64,000 nucleotides of DNA from Roseivivax sp. THAF197b (GTDB lineage Bacteria > Pseudomonadota > Alphaproteobacteria > Rhodobacterales > Rhodobacteraceae), in the NCBI RefSeq assembly GCF_009363255.1, contig NZ_CP045318.1, positions 658,001 to 722,000 on the forward strand, read 5' to 3'. Both the position numbers and the translations under genes were made by a program. Positions 1 through 9,154 of the stretch are shown one piece after another (the first letter of the stretch is position 1; each line of letters opens with the position of its first letter). The notes beneath the pieces are model-generated. The model did not search any database and was not told the origin of the DNA. It saw nothing but the letters and a program-made list of their open reading frames with translations.

Positions 1-488
1 CCGTAGAGCACGCCCAGCCCGAGATAGAGCGCCAGCGCCCCACCGAGGGCGAGGCCCATGGGAAATTTCGAGCCCGAATGCCAGCTTTGCCATTCCGGCG
101 CGAGGCGTGTGAGCGGCGTCGCGCGGGCCAAGCGGTGCGCCACGAAAGCCGCGATCAGAACGCCGGTGAACAGGACCAGCAACAAACGCAGATCGCCGAG
201 ATGGATGAAGGGTGCGGCGGCGGCGGCGAATTTCGCATCCCCTGCGCCCATGACGCCCCCTGCATTGAGCGCGATGCCCGCGATCAGGACCACCACCAGA
301 TGCAGGTAGCGCCAGAGATAGGTCTCGAAGGGCAGGGCGATCAGCCCGACCAGCGCAAAGACGACGAACAGGGCGATCACCGTGGGATTGGTGATCTTCA
401 TCCGCGCCATGTCGGTGTAGCAGGTGTACAGGCACAGCGGCACGACGAAGGGCAGGAACCACAGCGCGGCCGAGGCATCGATGGACAT
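1..488 (-). CDS. cpaA: Prepilin peptidase of the Tad pilus (CpaA/TadV), partial
   Basis: Inner-membrane aspartic peptidase (A24 family) that cleaves Flp prepilins. The gene starts at ATG 488 and runs off the left edge, so only about 162 residues are visible. Both catalytic aspartates are present: D26 in a TDMARMKITN context and D84 in the family's GxGD motif (GAGD, residues 81-84). Several hydrophobic segments alternate with short loops, as expected for the compact Tad-type enzyme that lacks the N-methylation domain. It follows the two TPR lipoprotein genes at a spacing of 18 bases and is probably the distal part of the cpaE-to-cpaA unit. The family call is secure from the two motifs and the context; the C-terminus cannot be judged. 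Confidence 0.88.
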   Translation of the reverse strand, partial: MSIDASAALWFLPFVVPLCLYTCYTDMARMKITNPTVIALFVVFALVGLIALPFETYLWRYLHLVVVLIAGIALNAGGVMGAGDAKFAAAAAPFIHLGDLRLLLVLFTGVLIAAFVAHRLARATPLTRLAPEWQSWHSGSKFPMGLALGGALALYLGLGVLY

Positions 489-506
489 GTGCGCGCCCCT
501 TCGGCC

Positions 507-1364
507 TTAATTCGAGCCTTCGAGCGCGTCGAGGCTGGTTGCTGCGGCCTCGAAATGCTGCGGATGGGTCTCGATCGCGTCGCGCAGAAGCGCCTTGCCG
601 GTCTCGACATCGCCCTTCTTGATCGCGGCGAGGGCCAGCGTGTGCAGAAGCTGCGCCCGTTCGACCTGGGTCATCGGGATCACGGGGATCGTGTAGTCGC
701 CACGCGCCGCGCGGGCCAGCATCAGGTTGTTCTTCGCGGTGAACAGCGACTCGTCCTGGCGGATCGCGTCGGTGAACAGCCGTTCTGCGGCGCTGTGCTC
801 CCCGCGCGTGAGCTTGGAATAGCCCCAGTTGTTCAGGATGCTCGAGGGTTGCGTGGTCAGGCCCAGGGCCACCTCGTAGAAGCTGTCGGCCTTCTTCCAG
901 TCCTGGTTCACGTCGGCCACCATGGCTTCGAGCTTGTAGCGCTCGAATGTCTCATGGGTGGGGGGGATCGCATTCAGCGTCTCCTTGGCGCGGTCCCATT
1001 CGCCCGAGCGGATCAGGGCATCGGCCAGCGCCACCTTGTCCTTGTGGGCCACGTCTTCATGGTCGACGACCTTGGACCAGGCCGCCACGCCTTCGGGCAC
1101 GCGCTTGGCGCGGATCAGCGATTTCGCGAGGCCCCGGCGATGTTCGATGTTGTCGGGTGCGTCCTGCAGGGCCCTGCGGAAGTAATCCACGGCCTCGTTC
1201 GGGTCGGCCACGGTCAGCATCACGTCGTTCAGCCCGGTTCCGTCGATGGCGTTCACGCCCTGGAAGTTCCGGTCGACCGTTTCCGCTTCGCTCGCGGTAT
1301 CTCCGCATGCGGATAGCCCGAATGCCCCTGCCGCGCAGAGGATAAAAATCCTGGAGTGGCGCAT
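507..1364 (-). CDS. tadD: TPR-repeat lipoprotein of the Tad locus (TadD-like)
   Basis: Predicted outer-membrane lipoprotein of 285 residues, likely an assembly factor (pilotin-like) for the Tad secretion channel. The N-terminus is a lipoprotein signal peptide ending in LSAC with the lipidated cysteine at residue 20. The rest is helical with TPR-like repeats, for example around residues 60-130 and 140-250, including NNWGYSKLTRGE and NNLMLARAARGDY. It lies between a second, shorter TPR lipoprotein gene and the prepilin peptidase gene. TadD in other Tad loci is a TPR lipoprotein at this position after tadC, so the name is by position and fold. Which of the two neighbours is the functional TadD equivalent cannot be told from sequence. 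Confidence 0.8.
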   Translation of the reverse strand: MRHSRIFILCAAGAFGLSACGDTASEAETVDRNFQGVNAIDGTGLNDVMLTVADPNEAVDYFRRALQDAPDNIEHRRGLAKSLIRAKRVPEGVAAWSKVVDHEDVAHKDKVALADALIRSGEWDRAKETLNAIPPTHETFERYKLEAMVADVNQDWKKADSFYEVALGLTTQPSSILNNWGYSKLTRGEHSAAERLFTDAIRQDESLFTAKNNLMLARAARGDYTIPVIPMTQVERAQLLHTLALAAIKKGDVETGKALLRDAIETHPQHFEAAATSLDALEGSN

Positions 1365-1394
1365 TTGCTGCGTCCTTGTCCTGCTTCTGCCTCG

Positions 1395-1958
1395 TTACTC
1401 GGTCGATGTGAGCAGGAAATCCCCCTGTCCGCGTCGCACGAGCTTAAATTCTTGTTCTTGTTCCTCACCATAGACGCTATTTTCAATTTTTGCGAGCGCC
1501 AAGCGAAGATTGTCGCGGATTGAGTCGTTTTGGCCATTGTCGAGCGCATAGGCCCTGCGGAAGGTCGCGGCGGCCTCGGCCTCCTTGCCCTGTTCCATCA
1601 GGACAACGCCCAGGTTGTTCCACATCTCCGGGCTGGCCTCGTCCTCGTCCACGGCCTGTCGGAGCAGGCGCTCCGCCTGGTTCAGACGCCCCAGCGCAAG
1701 ATTGGCCGATCCAAGACCCGACAGCACCTCGACGGTCAGTCCAAGCTCTGCCGCGGCGCGCGTATAGGCGTCGAGCGCGAGCTCGGGCTCATCGGCATCC
1801 ATCAGGCGATGGCCCACCAGAAGCCCGCCCACGCCTTCGCCGTCGGGGTCGATTTCAGGCGCGTAAAGCTGGTCCTCCGGCAGCTCAAGGCCGCCCGGTG
1901 AACAGGCGGCCATCAGCATTGCAAGTATCAGAAGGCATCCCGCGAGGGGCGTGCGCAT
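1395..1958 (-). CDS. Second TPR-repeat lipoprotein of the Tad locus
   Basis: A 187-residue lipoprotein with a signal peptide ending in MAAC (lipid-bearing Cys19). It has TPR-like repeats from about residue 55 to 150, including the typical NNLGVVLMEQGKEAEAAATF segment. It starts 5 bases after tadC stops and is followed by the longer TPR lipoprotein, so both are probably translated from the tadB-tadC mRNA. Two adjacent TPR lipoproteins suggest a duplicated or split TadD function in Tad channel assembly at the outer membrane. The role is inferred from fold, sorting signal and neighbours only. Confidence 0.78.
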   Translation of the reverse strand: MRTPLAGCLLILAMLMAACSPGGLELPEDQLYAPEIDPDGEGVGGLLVGHRLMDADEPELALDAYTRAAAELGLTVEVLSGLGSANLALGRLNQAERLLRQAVDEDEASPEMWNNLGVVLMEQGKEAEAAATFRRAYALDNGQNDSIRDNLRLALAKIENSVYGEEQEQEFKLVRRGQGDFLLTSTE

Positions 1959-1963
1959 ATTGG

Positions 1964-2932
1964 TCAGTTCCCGGTCATGTTGGTGATGCCGACCACCGAA
2001 GGCCCCACGAGGATGATCAAAAGCGGCGGCACCGTGAACATCATTGTGGTCAAAGTCATCTTCGTGGGCAACTTGTTTGCCTTCTCTTCCGCGCGCATCA
2101 CGCGCTTGTCGCGCATCTCGGCGGCATAGACCCTGAGCGCGTCGGCGACCGAGGTGCCGAAGGTCTGCGACTGGTTCAGCACGGTCACGAAGGAGGACAC
2201 GTCCTGCACGCCGCAGCGTTCCGACATGTCGTTCAGGACGTTCGATTTGTCCTTGCCGGCCTTCATCTCGTAGCTGACCATCTGGAACTCGTCGGCGAGT
2301 TGCGGGTAGGAGGGGCGCAATTCACGGGCGATCCGGACAATGGACTGGTCCATCGACTGGCCCGCCTCGACGCAGACCAGCATCATGTCGAGCGCATCCG
2401 GGAAACCGTCCTGGATCTGCTGCTGACGTTCGCCCGCGCGCTTGTTGACCCAGTATTTCGGCAGGTAATAGCCCAGACCGCCGGGCCCCAGCACATACAT
2501 CACCATGTCCTTGGTGGTGGCGTTGTCGCCAAGCGCCAGCGTGTAATAGGCCGTGCCGAGCCCGAGCCCCAAGAGACCCAGCGCGAATTGCGCGAAGTAG
2601 TAAAAGCGCACCGCCTCCTTCGAGGCATAGCCCGCCTGCATCAGTTTCAGCCGCGCCGAGCCCAGCTCTTCCTCGTCCTGTGGTTCGAGGAATTGCGCAT
2701 ACCTGTTGAGCTTGTCGTTTTTCGCCTTCTCGCGGAGGATCTGCTTGGTCTCGGCCTGCTGACCGCGCTTCTCCATCTGCTTGAGCTTTTCCATCGGGTC
2801 CGGCTTCTGCGCCAGCATGATGGGGATAGAGGCGAGGATCAGCAGCAGGCCAAGCCCGCCTGCAATGATCATCGGTGCCGCCGGTCCAAGCAGGTCGGTC
2901 ATCACGGCGTTCAGATTGGCAATGGCGTCCAT
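1964..2932 (-). CDS. tadC: Tad pilus inner-membrane platform protein TadC
   Basis: A 322-residue type II secretion F-domain (GspF-like) protein that with TadB forms the inner-membrane platform of the Tad machine. It has an N-terminal membrane segment (about residues 20-40), a pair of hydrophobic segments near 115-155, the cytoplasmic F domain around 165-290 (PDALDMMLVCVEAGQSM start) and a C-terminal membrane segment ending in VVGITNMTGN. Length fits the family. ATG 2932 is preceded by a GAGGAAA ribosome binding site. It follows tadB by 10 bases and precedes the TPR lipoprotein genes, the usual Tad order. Confidence 0.92.
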   Translation of the reverse strand: MDAIANLNAVMTDLLGPAAPMIIAGGLGLLLILASIPIMLAQKPDPMEKLKQMEKRGQQAETKQILREKAKNDKLNRYAQFLEPQDEEELGSARLKLMQAGYASKEAVRFYYFAQFALGLLGLGLGTAYYTLALGDNATTKDMVMYVLGPGGLGYYLPKYWVNKRAGERQQQIQDGFPDALDMMLVCVEAGQSMDQSIVRIARELRPSYPQLADEFQMVSYEMKAGKDKSNVLNDMSERCGVQDVSSFVTVLNQSQTFGTSVADALRVYAAEMRDKRVMRAEEKANKLPTKMTLTTMMFTVPPLLIILVGPSVVGITNMTGN

Positions 2933-2942
2933 GATGGTTTCC

Positions 2943-3908
2943 TCAGACCTTGATGTTCACGAGCATGCGCATGATGAAAAGGTTCAGCGCAAGGAAGATG
3001 GCGACGATGAAACAGGCCGGGATGAACCACGGGTGGTCCAGCACGTTGTCGTAGTAGTCGGGCTTGGTGACCTGGATGAAGATCAGCGCCATGACCGGGA
3101 AGCCCGACAGGAACTTGCCCGACCATTGGGCTTCCGCCGTGATCGCCTTCACCCGGCGGAAGAGACGGAAGCGCGCGCGGATCACCTTGGCCAGACCTTC
3201 GAGGATCTCCGCGAGGTTACCGCCCGATTGCTGCTGGATCGACACCGCCACGGCGAGGAAGCGCAAATCCTGCATGTCGAGGCGTTCGGCCATGTGCTTC
3301 AGCGCCTCGCCGATATCGCGGCCGTAGGCGCTTTCGTCCGCGATGACGCCGAATTCCGTGGCCAGCGGGTCCTGGATCTCCTTCGAGACGATGGAAATCG
3401 CCGAGGAGAACGGATGACCCACCCGGAGCGACCGGACCATCAGCTCGACCGCGTCGGGCAGCTGCTCCTCGATCATCGCAAGGCGCTTCTTGGCCTTCGA
3501 GTTCACCCAGAAGAACACGCCGCCCACACCGAAACCGATGCCCATGGCGATCCGGATCGGCAGACCTGCCTCGGTCGTGATCGACAGGCCCAGAAAGGCG
3601 ATGACGGACACGGCGACCATCAGCATGATCAACTGGTTGGGCGTGAAGGCGATGGCCGCCTTCTGCGCCCGGTCGGCCAGCATCGAGTAGAGCGGCACGC
3701 CCCGGTTATCGAGATGCTGGTCCATCTCCTTGCGGAGCTTGGCCAGAACCTCGTCGCGGCGTGCGCCCTTGTCGAGCATCTGCAACCGCCGGTTCACCCG
3801 GCTGTTGAGGCTGATCGATTTGCCGAAGGCAACGAGGTAGACGCCTTCGACGAGGGCGAGAACGCCCACGAAGATCGCGCCGTAGATAATGAATTCTGCG
3901 TTCAGCAT
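2943..3908 (-). CDS. tadB: Tad pilus inner-membrane platform protein TadB
   Basis: A 321-residue GspF-family platform protein, partner of TadC, thought to couple the CpaF ATPase to pilin extraction. It shows an N-terminal membrane helix (about residues 5-25), two central hydrophobic segments (about 90-135), the F domain (about 150-275, with EEQLPDAVELMVRSLRVGHP and QQQSGGNLAEILEGLA) and C-terminal hydrophobic segments. The motif of a regularly spaced QLPDA plus QSGGNLAE is diagnostic. It starts 3 bases after cpaF ends, so translation is probably coupled. Confidence 0.93.
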   Translation of the reverse strand: MLNAEFIIYGAIFVGVLALVEGVYLVAFGKSISLNSRVNRRLQMLDKGARRDEVLAKLRKEMDQHLDNRGVPLYSMLADRAQKAAIAFTPNQLIMLMVAVSVIAFLGLSITTEAGLPIRIAMGIGFGVGGVFFWVNSKAKKRLAMIEEQLPDAVELMVRSLRVGHPFSSAISIVSKEIQDPLATEFGVIADESAYGRDIGEALKHMAERLDMQDLRFLAVAVSIQQQSGGNLAEILEGLAKVIRARFRLFRRVKAITAEAQWSGKFLSGFPVMALIFIQVTKPDYYDNVLDHPWFIPACFIVAIFLALNLFIMRMLVNIKV

Positions 3909-3911
3909 GGA

Positions 3912-5351
3912 TCAGTCCCCCCGGAACGGCTCGTAGATGGAGGGCGGCAGATCATATCCCCACATCTTGAAGCGTTCTGAATAATGGCTGCGAACCCCGG
4001 TCGCGGTGAAATGGCCGAGGATCTTGTTGTCAGGTGTCAGGCCGACGCGCTGGAAGCGGAAGAGCTCCTGCATGGAGATCACCTCGCCTTCCATGCCGGT
4101 CACTTCGGTGATCGACGTCATCCGGCGCGAGCCGTCCTGCAGGCGGCTGGCCTGCACGATCAGGTTCACAGCCGAGGAGATCTGGCTCCGCATCGCCTTC
4201 AGCGGCATCTCGATGCCCGCCATGGCGATCATGTTCTCCAGACGGGCGACACCGTCGCGGGCGGAGTTGGCGTGGATCGTGGTCATGGAGCCGTCATGGC
4301 CCGTGTTCATGGCCTGCAGCATGTCGATCACTTCCTCGCCCCGCGTCTCGCCGACGATGATGCGGTCGGGACGCATACGAAGCGCGTTCTTCAGACAATC
4401 GCGCGGCGTGACGGCGCCTTTGCCTTCCACGTTGGGCGGTCGGCTTTCCATCCGGCCCACATGGGTCTGCTGAAGCTGAAGTTCGGCCGTATCCTCGATG
4501 GTCAGGATGCGCTCACTGTCATCGATGAAGGAGCTGAGCGCGTTGAGCGTGGTGGTCTTGCCCGAACCCGTACCGCCCGAGACGATGACGTTGAGGCGGG
4601 TGGCGACAGCGGCCTGCAAATAAACGGCCATCTCCTCGGAGAAGGCGCCGAAGGCCACAAGATCGTCGATGCCGAGCTTGTCCTTCTTGAACTTACGAAT
4701 GGAGACGAGGCTGCCATCGATGGCAATGGGCGGAACCATCGCGTTGAAACGCGAGCCGTCCTGCAGACGGGCGTCGACGTAGGGATTGGATTCATCGACC
4801 CGGCGGCCCACGGCGGACACGATCTTGTCGATGATCCGCATCAGGTGGCGTTCATCCTTGAAGGTGATGTCCGACAGCGACAGCTTGCCGTTCTGTTCGA
4901 TGAAGATCTGCTGCGGGCCGTTCACCAGGATATCCGAGACGGTGTCGTCTTTCAGAAGCGCCTCGAGCGGGCCGAGCCCCTTCACCTCGTCGTAAAGCTC
5001 CTGGTTGAGCTGCAGCCGCTCTTCGCGGTTCAGGACGATGGACTTTTCCTGCAGCGATTCCGCGGTGATGGCCTGGATTTCGGCGCGCAGATCGGCCTCG
5101 CTCGCCTGATCGAGGGCGGCGAGGTTCAGGTTGTCCAGAAGCGCGCGGTGCAGCTCGAGCTTGATCTCGCCCAGCCGCTCCTTGCGCTTTTTCTCCTTGT
5201 CGCCCGCGACGGGACGCGCGGGGCTTTGCGGCTTTACCTTCCGCATCGAGACGGGTTTCTCGACCGGGGCTGCGGCTTTCTCGGCGGCCGGAGCAGGCGC
5301 GGGGGCCGGGGCGGCGGTCGTGGCGCCGGACTTTTTGTAGCGTGAAAACAT
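3912..5351 (-). CDS. cpaF: Tad pilus assembly/secretion ATPase CpaF (TadA)
   Basis: Hexameric cytoplasmic ATPase powering Flp pilus assembly. An Ala/Pro-rich N-terminal tail (about residues 10-50) precedes the helical N-domain and the RecA-like core. Walker A is [11 protein letters not shown] near residues 258-268, followed by the Asp box ([12 protein letters not shown]), Walker B region ([16 protein letters not shown]) and His box ([13 protein letters not shown]). I chose ATG 5351, not the in-frame TTG two codons earlier; an AAGGAG sits 10 bases upstream of the ATG. It follows cpaE by 14 bases. At 479 residues it has normal family length. Confidence 0.96.
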   Translation of the reverse strand: MFSRYKKSGATTAAPAPAPAPAAEKAAAPVEKPVSMRKVKPQSPARPVAGDKEKKRKERLGEIKLELHRALLDNLNLAALDQASEADLRAEIQAITAESLQEKSIVLNREERLQLNQELYDEVKGLGPLEALLKDDTVSDILVNGPQQIFIEQNGKLSLSDITFKDERHLMRIIDKIVSAVGRRVDESNPYVDARLQDGSRFNAMVPPIAIDGSLVSIRKFKKDKLGIDDLVAFGAFSEEMAVYLQAAVATRLNVIVSGGTGSGKTTTLNALSSFIDDSERILTIEDTAELQLQQTHVGRMESRPPNVEGKGAVTPRDCLKNALRMRPDRIIVGETRGEEVIDMLQAMNTGHDGSMTTIHANSARDGVARLENMIAMAGIEMPLKAMRSQISSAVNLIVQASRLQDGSRRMTSITEVTGMEGEVISMQELFRFQRVGLTPDNKILGHFTATGVRSHYSERFKMWGYDLPPSIYEPFRGD

Positions 5352-5365
5352 CTTCAAGCAGCTCC

Positions 5366-6625
5366 TTAAGCGGCAACAGCGTCGGATTGACCGATCTCAT
5401 GCAGAGACTGGGCCAGCTTTGCGATTTCCTTGCGCAGCGGGTTCTTCGCGGCCTGCAGCGCGATGGGCAGACCGTGATCGCAGGCTTGCGCAATCGGCCG
5501 ACCGCCATCGGGCATGAACAGGTCCATGCCGATATCGAGGCTTTCGGCCATCCGCTTGGCGCGGCTCTTGCCTTGCAGGTCGGTGAATTTCGGCGCGCGG
5601 TTCAGCACGAAGCGCAGCTTGTCGAAGGGCAGATCCTCGGATTGCAGCGCCCGCTTCAGCCGCAGCGTGTTCTGGGCCGAGCGCATGTCGAGCTCGATCA
5701 TCGCGAAATAGACCTGCGCGGCCTGCAGCACGGTTTCGGACCATTGGGTGATCGCGGACGGCATGTCGACGACGATGTAGTCGAAATGTTCGCGCGCGAG
5801 CCCCAGCAGCAGGCTCACATCTTCCTGGGTGATCATGTCGAGCGGCAAGAGATCCGACGGCGCGGTGAAGACGTCGATCCGGTCCTCGAAGCTTTGCAGC
5901 GCCTGCGCGAAGGTGTCCTGATCGAGCGTGCCGATATCGGCCAGAAGCTCCACGATCGTTTCCTTGCGCGGCAGGTCGAGATAGGTCGCGGCCGACCCGA
6001 ATTGCAGACCGAGATCCAGAAGGCAGACGCGCGGCGCCTTGTCCTTGTCCTTCTCGACATTGGCCAGCTCCCAGGCGAGGTTCACCGCAAAGGTGGTGGT
6101 GCCGACGCCGCCTGCCATGCCCTGCACGGCCAGAAGCACGCCGTCGCCATCGGATTTCAGACGCGCTTGCGACTCCCGGCCCTCGCTTTCCGCGACAAGC
6201 TGCGGGGCAGGGGGCCTCTTGATGCGTTCCACCGCGGCGGCAAGCTCGCCCTCTGGCAGCGGGTAGGGCACGAATTCATCGGCGCCGTTCTTCAGGAGCC
6301 GGTGCAGCGTGGCGGGGCTCACATCCTCCGCGATCAGCACGGTCTTGACGCCGCGCGCTTTCGCAGTGGTGATGATCGCCATCAGCTGATCGGCATTGTC
6401 CTCGTCGGTGTCATCGATGGCCAGAGCGACGAAATCGAGGCTGTCGGCTTCCGGTTGGCCGAGGAAGGCCAGCGCTTCAGCAAAGCCCAGATCCCCCCAG
6501 GCTTCGCCCAGAAGCGATTCCATGTCCTCGATCAGGAGGTCGAATATCTGTACGTCGCGGCTGATCGTGCAGGCCACAATCGGCGCGGCTTCTGCAACTG
6601 CGTCTGCGTTTGTCACCGTACTCAT
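5366..6625 (-). CDS. cpaE: Tad pilus localisation factor CpaE/TadZ
   Basis: A 419-residue ParA/MinD-like protein that in Tad systems places the machinery at a cell pole. The N-terminal third is receiver-like (about residues 15-135), as in CpaE/TadZ. The ATPase domain begins near residue 162. Its P-loop reads GMAGGVGTTT (169-178), where both lysines of the deviant Walker A (KGGxGKT) are replaced, the first by alanine and the second by threonine. This atypical loop is known for some TadZ proteins and suggests weak or no hydrolysis. It begins a block cpaE-cpaF-tadB-tadC after a 199-base gap that holds a terminator-like hairpin. Confidence 0.9.
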   Translation of the reverse strand: MSTVTNADAVAEAAPIVACTISRDVQIFDLLIEDMESLLGEAWGDLGFAEALAFLGQPEADSLDFVALAIDDTDEDNADQLMAIITTAKARGVKTVLIAEDVSPATLHRLLKNGADEFVPYPLPEGELAAAVERIKRPPAPQLVAESEGRESQARLKSDGDGVLLAVQGMAGGVGTTTFAVNLAWELANVEKDKDKAPRVCLLDLGLQFGSAATYLDLPRKETIVELLADIGTLDQDTFAQALQSFEDRIDVFTAPSDLLPLDMITQEDVSLLLGLAREHFDYIVVDMPSAITQWSETVLQAAQVYFAMIELDMRSAQNTLRLKRALQSEDLPFDKLRFVLNRAPKFTDLQGKSRAKRMAESLDIGMDLFMPDGGRPIAQACDHGLPIALQAAKNPLRKEIAKLAQSLHEIGQSDAVAA

Positions 6626-6785
6626 AAGCTTTACGTCCTTTGCCTGTCTCGCACCGAACGGAGGCAGGACGCAGTCTTCATGCGCTTTCTCACCCCGACC
6701 GATGCAGGAACCGAGGGGCCAATCGGCCAGACGGTCCTGTCGCTATGGTGAGAAAGTTGCAGTCAAAGGCGGCAACATTTGGACG

Positions 6786-6806
6786 AAAAAACCGTAATTG
6801 TACGGT
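6786..6806 (-). terminator. Terminator-like hairpin between ompA-like gene and cpaE
   Basis: On the minus strand ACCGTA pairs with TACGGT around a CAAT loop and is followed at once by five T residues (AAAAA at 6786-6790 on the plus strand). It lies 18 bases beyond the ompA-like stop codon. The 199-base gap 6626-6824 that contains it holds no other recognisable gene. The stem is short and AT-rich for this genome, so termination may be partial. Confidence 0.55.
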
Positions 6807-6824
6807 ATTCGCAGACGGTAAGGA

Positions 6825-7520
6825 TTAGCCGCCCGGAATGGTGATCGCTGCGCCACCATCGCCGCCGCCCACGCTGCTTTCGGCCTGGGCCGACTGGACG
6901 TATTCGCGGTAGATGATCTGCGCATACTTGCCGTCGAGCACGTTCTGGTGCGACGACACGAAGCCGGACACTTCGGTCACGGTGCGGCGATTGCGCCGCT
7001 CGCGGCCCTGGGTGACGATCAGCGGTTGGGTTTCGCCATAGGAAACAACGGCTTCCAGCCGCTCGAGGCTGATGCCCTGCGTCGAGAGGAAATGCACCGC
7101 CGCGCGCGCACGGGCGAGGCCCAGACGCTTGTTGTAGGCGTCGTCGCCCACAAGATCGGTATGTCCGTAGACCCGGAAGCGCACTTCGGGGAATTGACGA
7201 ATCCAGGCGGCCTGTTCGCGCAGGGTATCGCGCGCGCCGCTGTCAAGCTGCGCCGAATTGAAGGCGAAATTGACGGTCGTCATCACCTCGGAGGCGAACC
7301 GCTGGGCCAGATCGAAGGTGTAGCGCTTCTCACCGGACATGACCGCCACGTTGTTGGCCGTGGCCATGCCGAAGTCTCCCGGATCGAGGATTGCGCCCGC
7401 TTCGGGACGGAACGACGCATAGCCCGCCGAATTCCCCGCCTCGTGGGCACAGCCCGACAGGATGCCCATCGTGCCGATGGCGAGGAGGCCGGTTCTGATC
7501 GTGTGCGCCGTCATGCCCAT
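6825..7520 (-). CDS. OmpA-family lipoprotein of the Tad locus
   Basis: A 231-residue lipoprotein: signal peptide with lipobox ILSGC (Cys24), a central region of about 65 residues, then an OmpA-like peptidoglycan-binding domain (about residues 90-185). The domain shows NFAFNSAQLDSGARDTL, the YGHTD motif and a QGRERRNRRT segment. The C-terminus is Gly-rich. It starts 4 bases after cpaC, so it is co-transcribed with the secretin gene, and it sits where many Tad loci encode CpaD/RcpB. It probably anchors the secretin complex to peptidoglycan; this role is inferred. A start two codons later (7514) is also possible. Confidence 0.85.
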   Translation of the reverse strand: MGMTAHTIRTGLLAIGTMGILSGCAHEAGNSAGYASFRPEAGAILDPGDFGMATANNVAVMSGEKRYTFDLAQRFASEVMTTVNFAFNSAQLDSGARDTLREQAAWIRQFPEVRFRVYGHTDLVGDDAYNKRLGLARARAAVHFLSTQGISLERLEAVVSYGETQPLIVTQGRERRNRRTVTEVSGFVSSHQNVLDGKYAQIIYREYVQSAQAESSVGGGDGGAAITIPGG

Positions 7521-7524
7521 TGTC

Positions 7525-8946
7525 TCAATCCATCACATAGCCATAGGAACCGGTGAAATCCTGCGTGGCAACCTCACCCGCCGCACCGGAACTCGGCCTG
7601 CGCCGTTCACCCGCCTGCGTTTTGCCGAAGAGGAACAGGTCCCGCTCGGAAGGCGGGCGGACCTTGTCCGTCGGCAGTGCCAGCGCCTCACCCCGTGTGG
7701 GGGTGACGAGATGCGGGGTCACGATGATGACAAGCTCGGATTGCTCGCGGGAATATTCGGCGCTGCGGAACAGCGCGCCCAGGACCGGAATGTCGCCCAG
7801 CCACGGCACCTGACCGTTCAGATCGCGGAAATCGTCCTGCAGAAGGCCCGCAATGGCGAAGCTTTCGCCGTCGCGCAGCTCGACCGTGGTCGAGGCTTCC
7901 CGCCGGGAGAAGCCGTTGATGCGCACGGCCTGCAGATCGATGCCCGTGGTCGAATCGAGCGATGAGACCGCCGTCTTGAGTTCGAGATTGATCAGATCGC
8001 CGTCGATCACGCGCGGAATGAAATCGAGCTCCACACCGAAGGGCTTGAATTCAATGGAGATTTGATCGCCTTCGGCCTGAACCGGCACGGGATATTCGCC
8101 GCCTGCAAGGAAACTGGCCTCCTGTCCTGACAGGGCGGTCAGGTTCGGCTCCGCCAGCATCCGCACGAGGCCCTTGGATTCAAGCGCTTCGAGCAGAATG
8201 CCCACTTCCAGGCCGCCCGCATCGAAGCCTATGACCGCGCCGCCCTCCGTGTCGTTCCCGAAGGCCACCGGATCGCCCAACGTGTTGCCATCGAGCCAAG
8301 TGCCCGTCTCGGAGACGAGGCCCGCATCGCCGCCCAGAAGATCGCCACCGATCGACAGCGAGGACCGCAGCGCCTTGGACACCGAACGCTGCATCTCCGC
8401 AAAGCGCACTTTCAGCATGACCTGCTGGACGCCGCCCACCTGCATCAGGTTCGATACCCGCTCGGGCGCGTAGCGTTCCGCGAGGCTCAGGGCGCGATCA
8501 AGCGCCTGAATCGAAGACAGTGTGCCCGACAGCACGATGCCGTCATTGGCGGTCCGCACCTCGATGGGCTCACCGGGCAGGATCTGCCGCAGCCGCTCCT
8601 TGAATTCGCTGATATCGGCCGCGACGCGTACATCCACATTGGCGATCAGCATGCCCTCGGCATCGAAGATCGACATGGTCGTCGTGCCGGGCGCGCGGCC
8701 CAGAACATAGATCGACCGGTCGGAGAGCGAGGAGATGTCGGCAATGGCCGGGTTCGCGATGGAAATCTCCGCGAAGGGGATATCGCTTTCAACCACGAGC
8801 GCGCGGTTGATGGCCACGCTGAGTTGCGAGCCCACGTTTCCGCGCACGATGCGGAGGTCTTGCGCTTCGGCGACCGGGGTCGCGATGGGTGCAAAGCCAA
8901 GGACGGACCCAAGGAGGGCCGCCCGCAGAATACCGTCGAATTTCAT
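7525..8946 (-). CDS. cpaC: Tad pilus outer-membrane secretin CpaC (RcpA)
   Basis: Outer-membrane secretin ring through which the Flp pilus exits. From ATG 8946 there is a cleavable signal peptide (about residues 1-28, ending near VAEA), an N-domain resembling the Tad secretin N0 region (SVAINRALVVESDIPF), a BON-like segment (about 110-165) and the C-terminal secretin domain (about 240-430) with EPNLTALSGQEASFLAGGEYP and VPWLGDIPVLGALFRS. ATG 8946 is preferred over the upstream in-frame start at 8967 because it is preceded by AGG-rich sequence and gives a clean signal peptide. It lies downstream of a hairpin that separates it from cpaB, so it may have its own promoter in 8947-9106. Confidence 0.93.
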   Translation of the reverse strand: MKFDGILRAALLGSVLGFAPIATPVAEAQDLRIVRGNVGSQLSVAINRALVVESDIPFAEISIANPAIADISSLSDRSIYVLGRAPGTTTMSIFDAEGMLIANVDVRVAADISEFKERLRQILPGEPIEVRTANDGIVLSGTLSSIQALDRALSLAERYAPERVSNLMQVGGVQQVMLKVRFAEMQRSVSKALRSSLSIGGDLLGGDAGLVSETGTWLDGNTLGDPVAFGNDTEGGAVIGFDAGGLEVGILLEALESKGLVRMLAEPNLTALSGQEASFLAGGEYPVPVQAEGDQISIEFKPFGVELDFIPRVIDGDLINLELKTAVSSLDSTTGIDLQAVRINGFSRREASTTVELRDGESFAIAGLLQDDFRDLNGQVPWLGDIPVLGALFRSAEYSREQSELVIIVTPHLVTPTRGEALALPTDKVRPPSERDLFLFGKTQAGERRRPSSGAAGEVATQDFTGSYGYVMD

Positions 8947-9106
8947 GTGACCTGCCTTTCCGATCACGCCTCAGGTGCAGGTCTTCTGCCTGCATTTGGT
9001 CAAAGCCTGCGCGAGATTTGGAATTTTTGCAAGAATCAATGCCTTCAGCCGTGAAGTTCATGTGGGTTACGGGCAACAGCCGTGACAAAAACGCTCCAAA
9101 ACAGCG

Positions 9107-9130
9107 AAAGGCGCCCCGAAGGACGCCTTT
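9107..9130 (-). terminator. Hairpin between cpaB and cpaC
   Basis: AAAGGCG and CGCCTTT pair with an additional CC/GG across one mismatch and a CGAA tetraloop. The element lies 25 bases beyond the cpaB stop. The minus-strand tail is TTTCGCTGTTTT rather than a clean T run, so it may terminate, attenuate or protect the upstream mRNA. It could work in both orientations. Confidence 0.55.
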
Positions 9131-9154
9131 GCCAAACCGTGATTTAGCCGGTGC

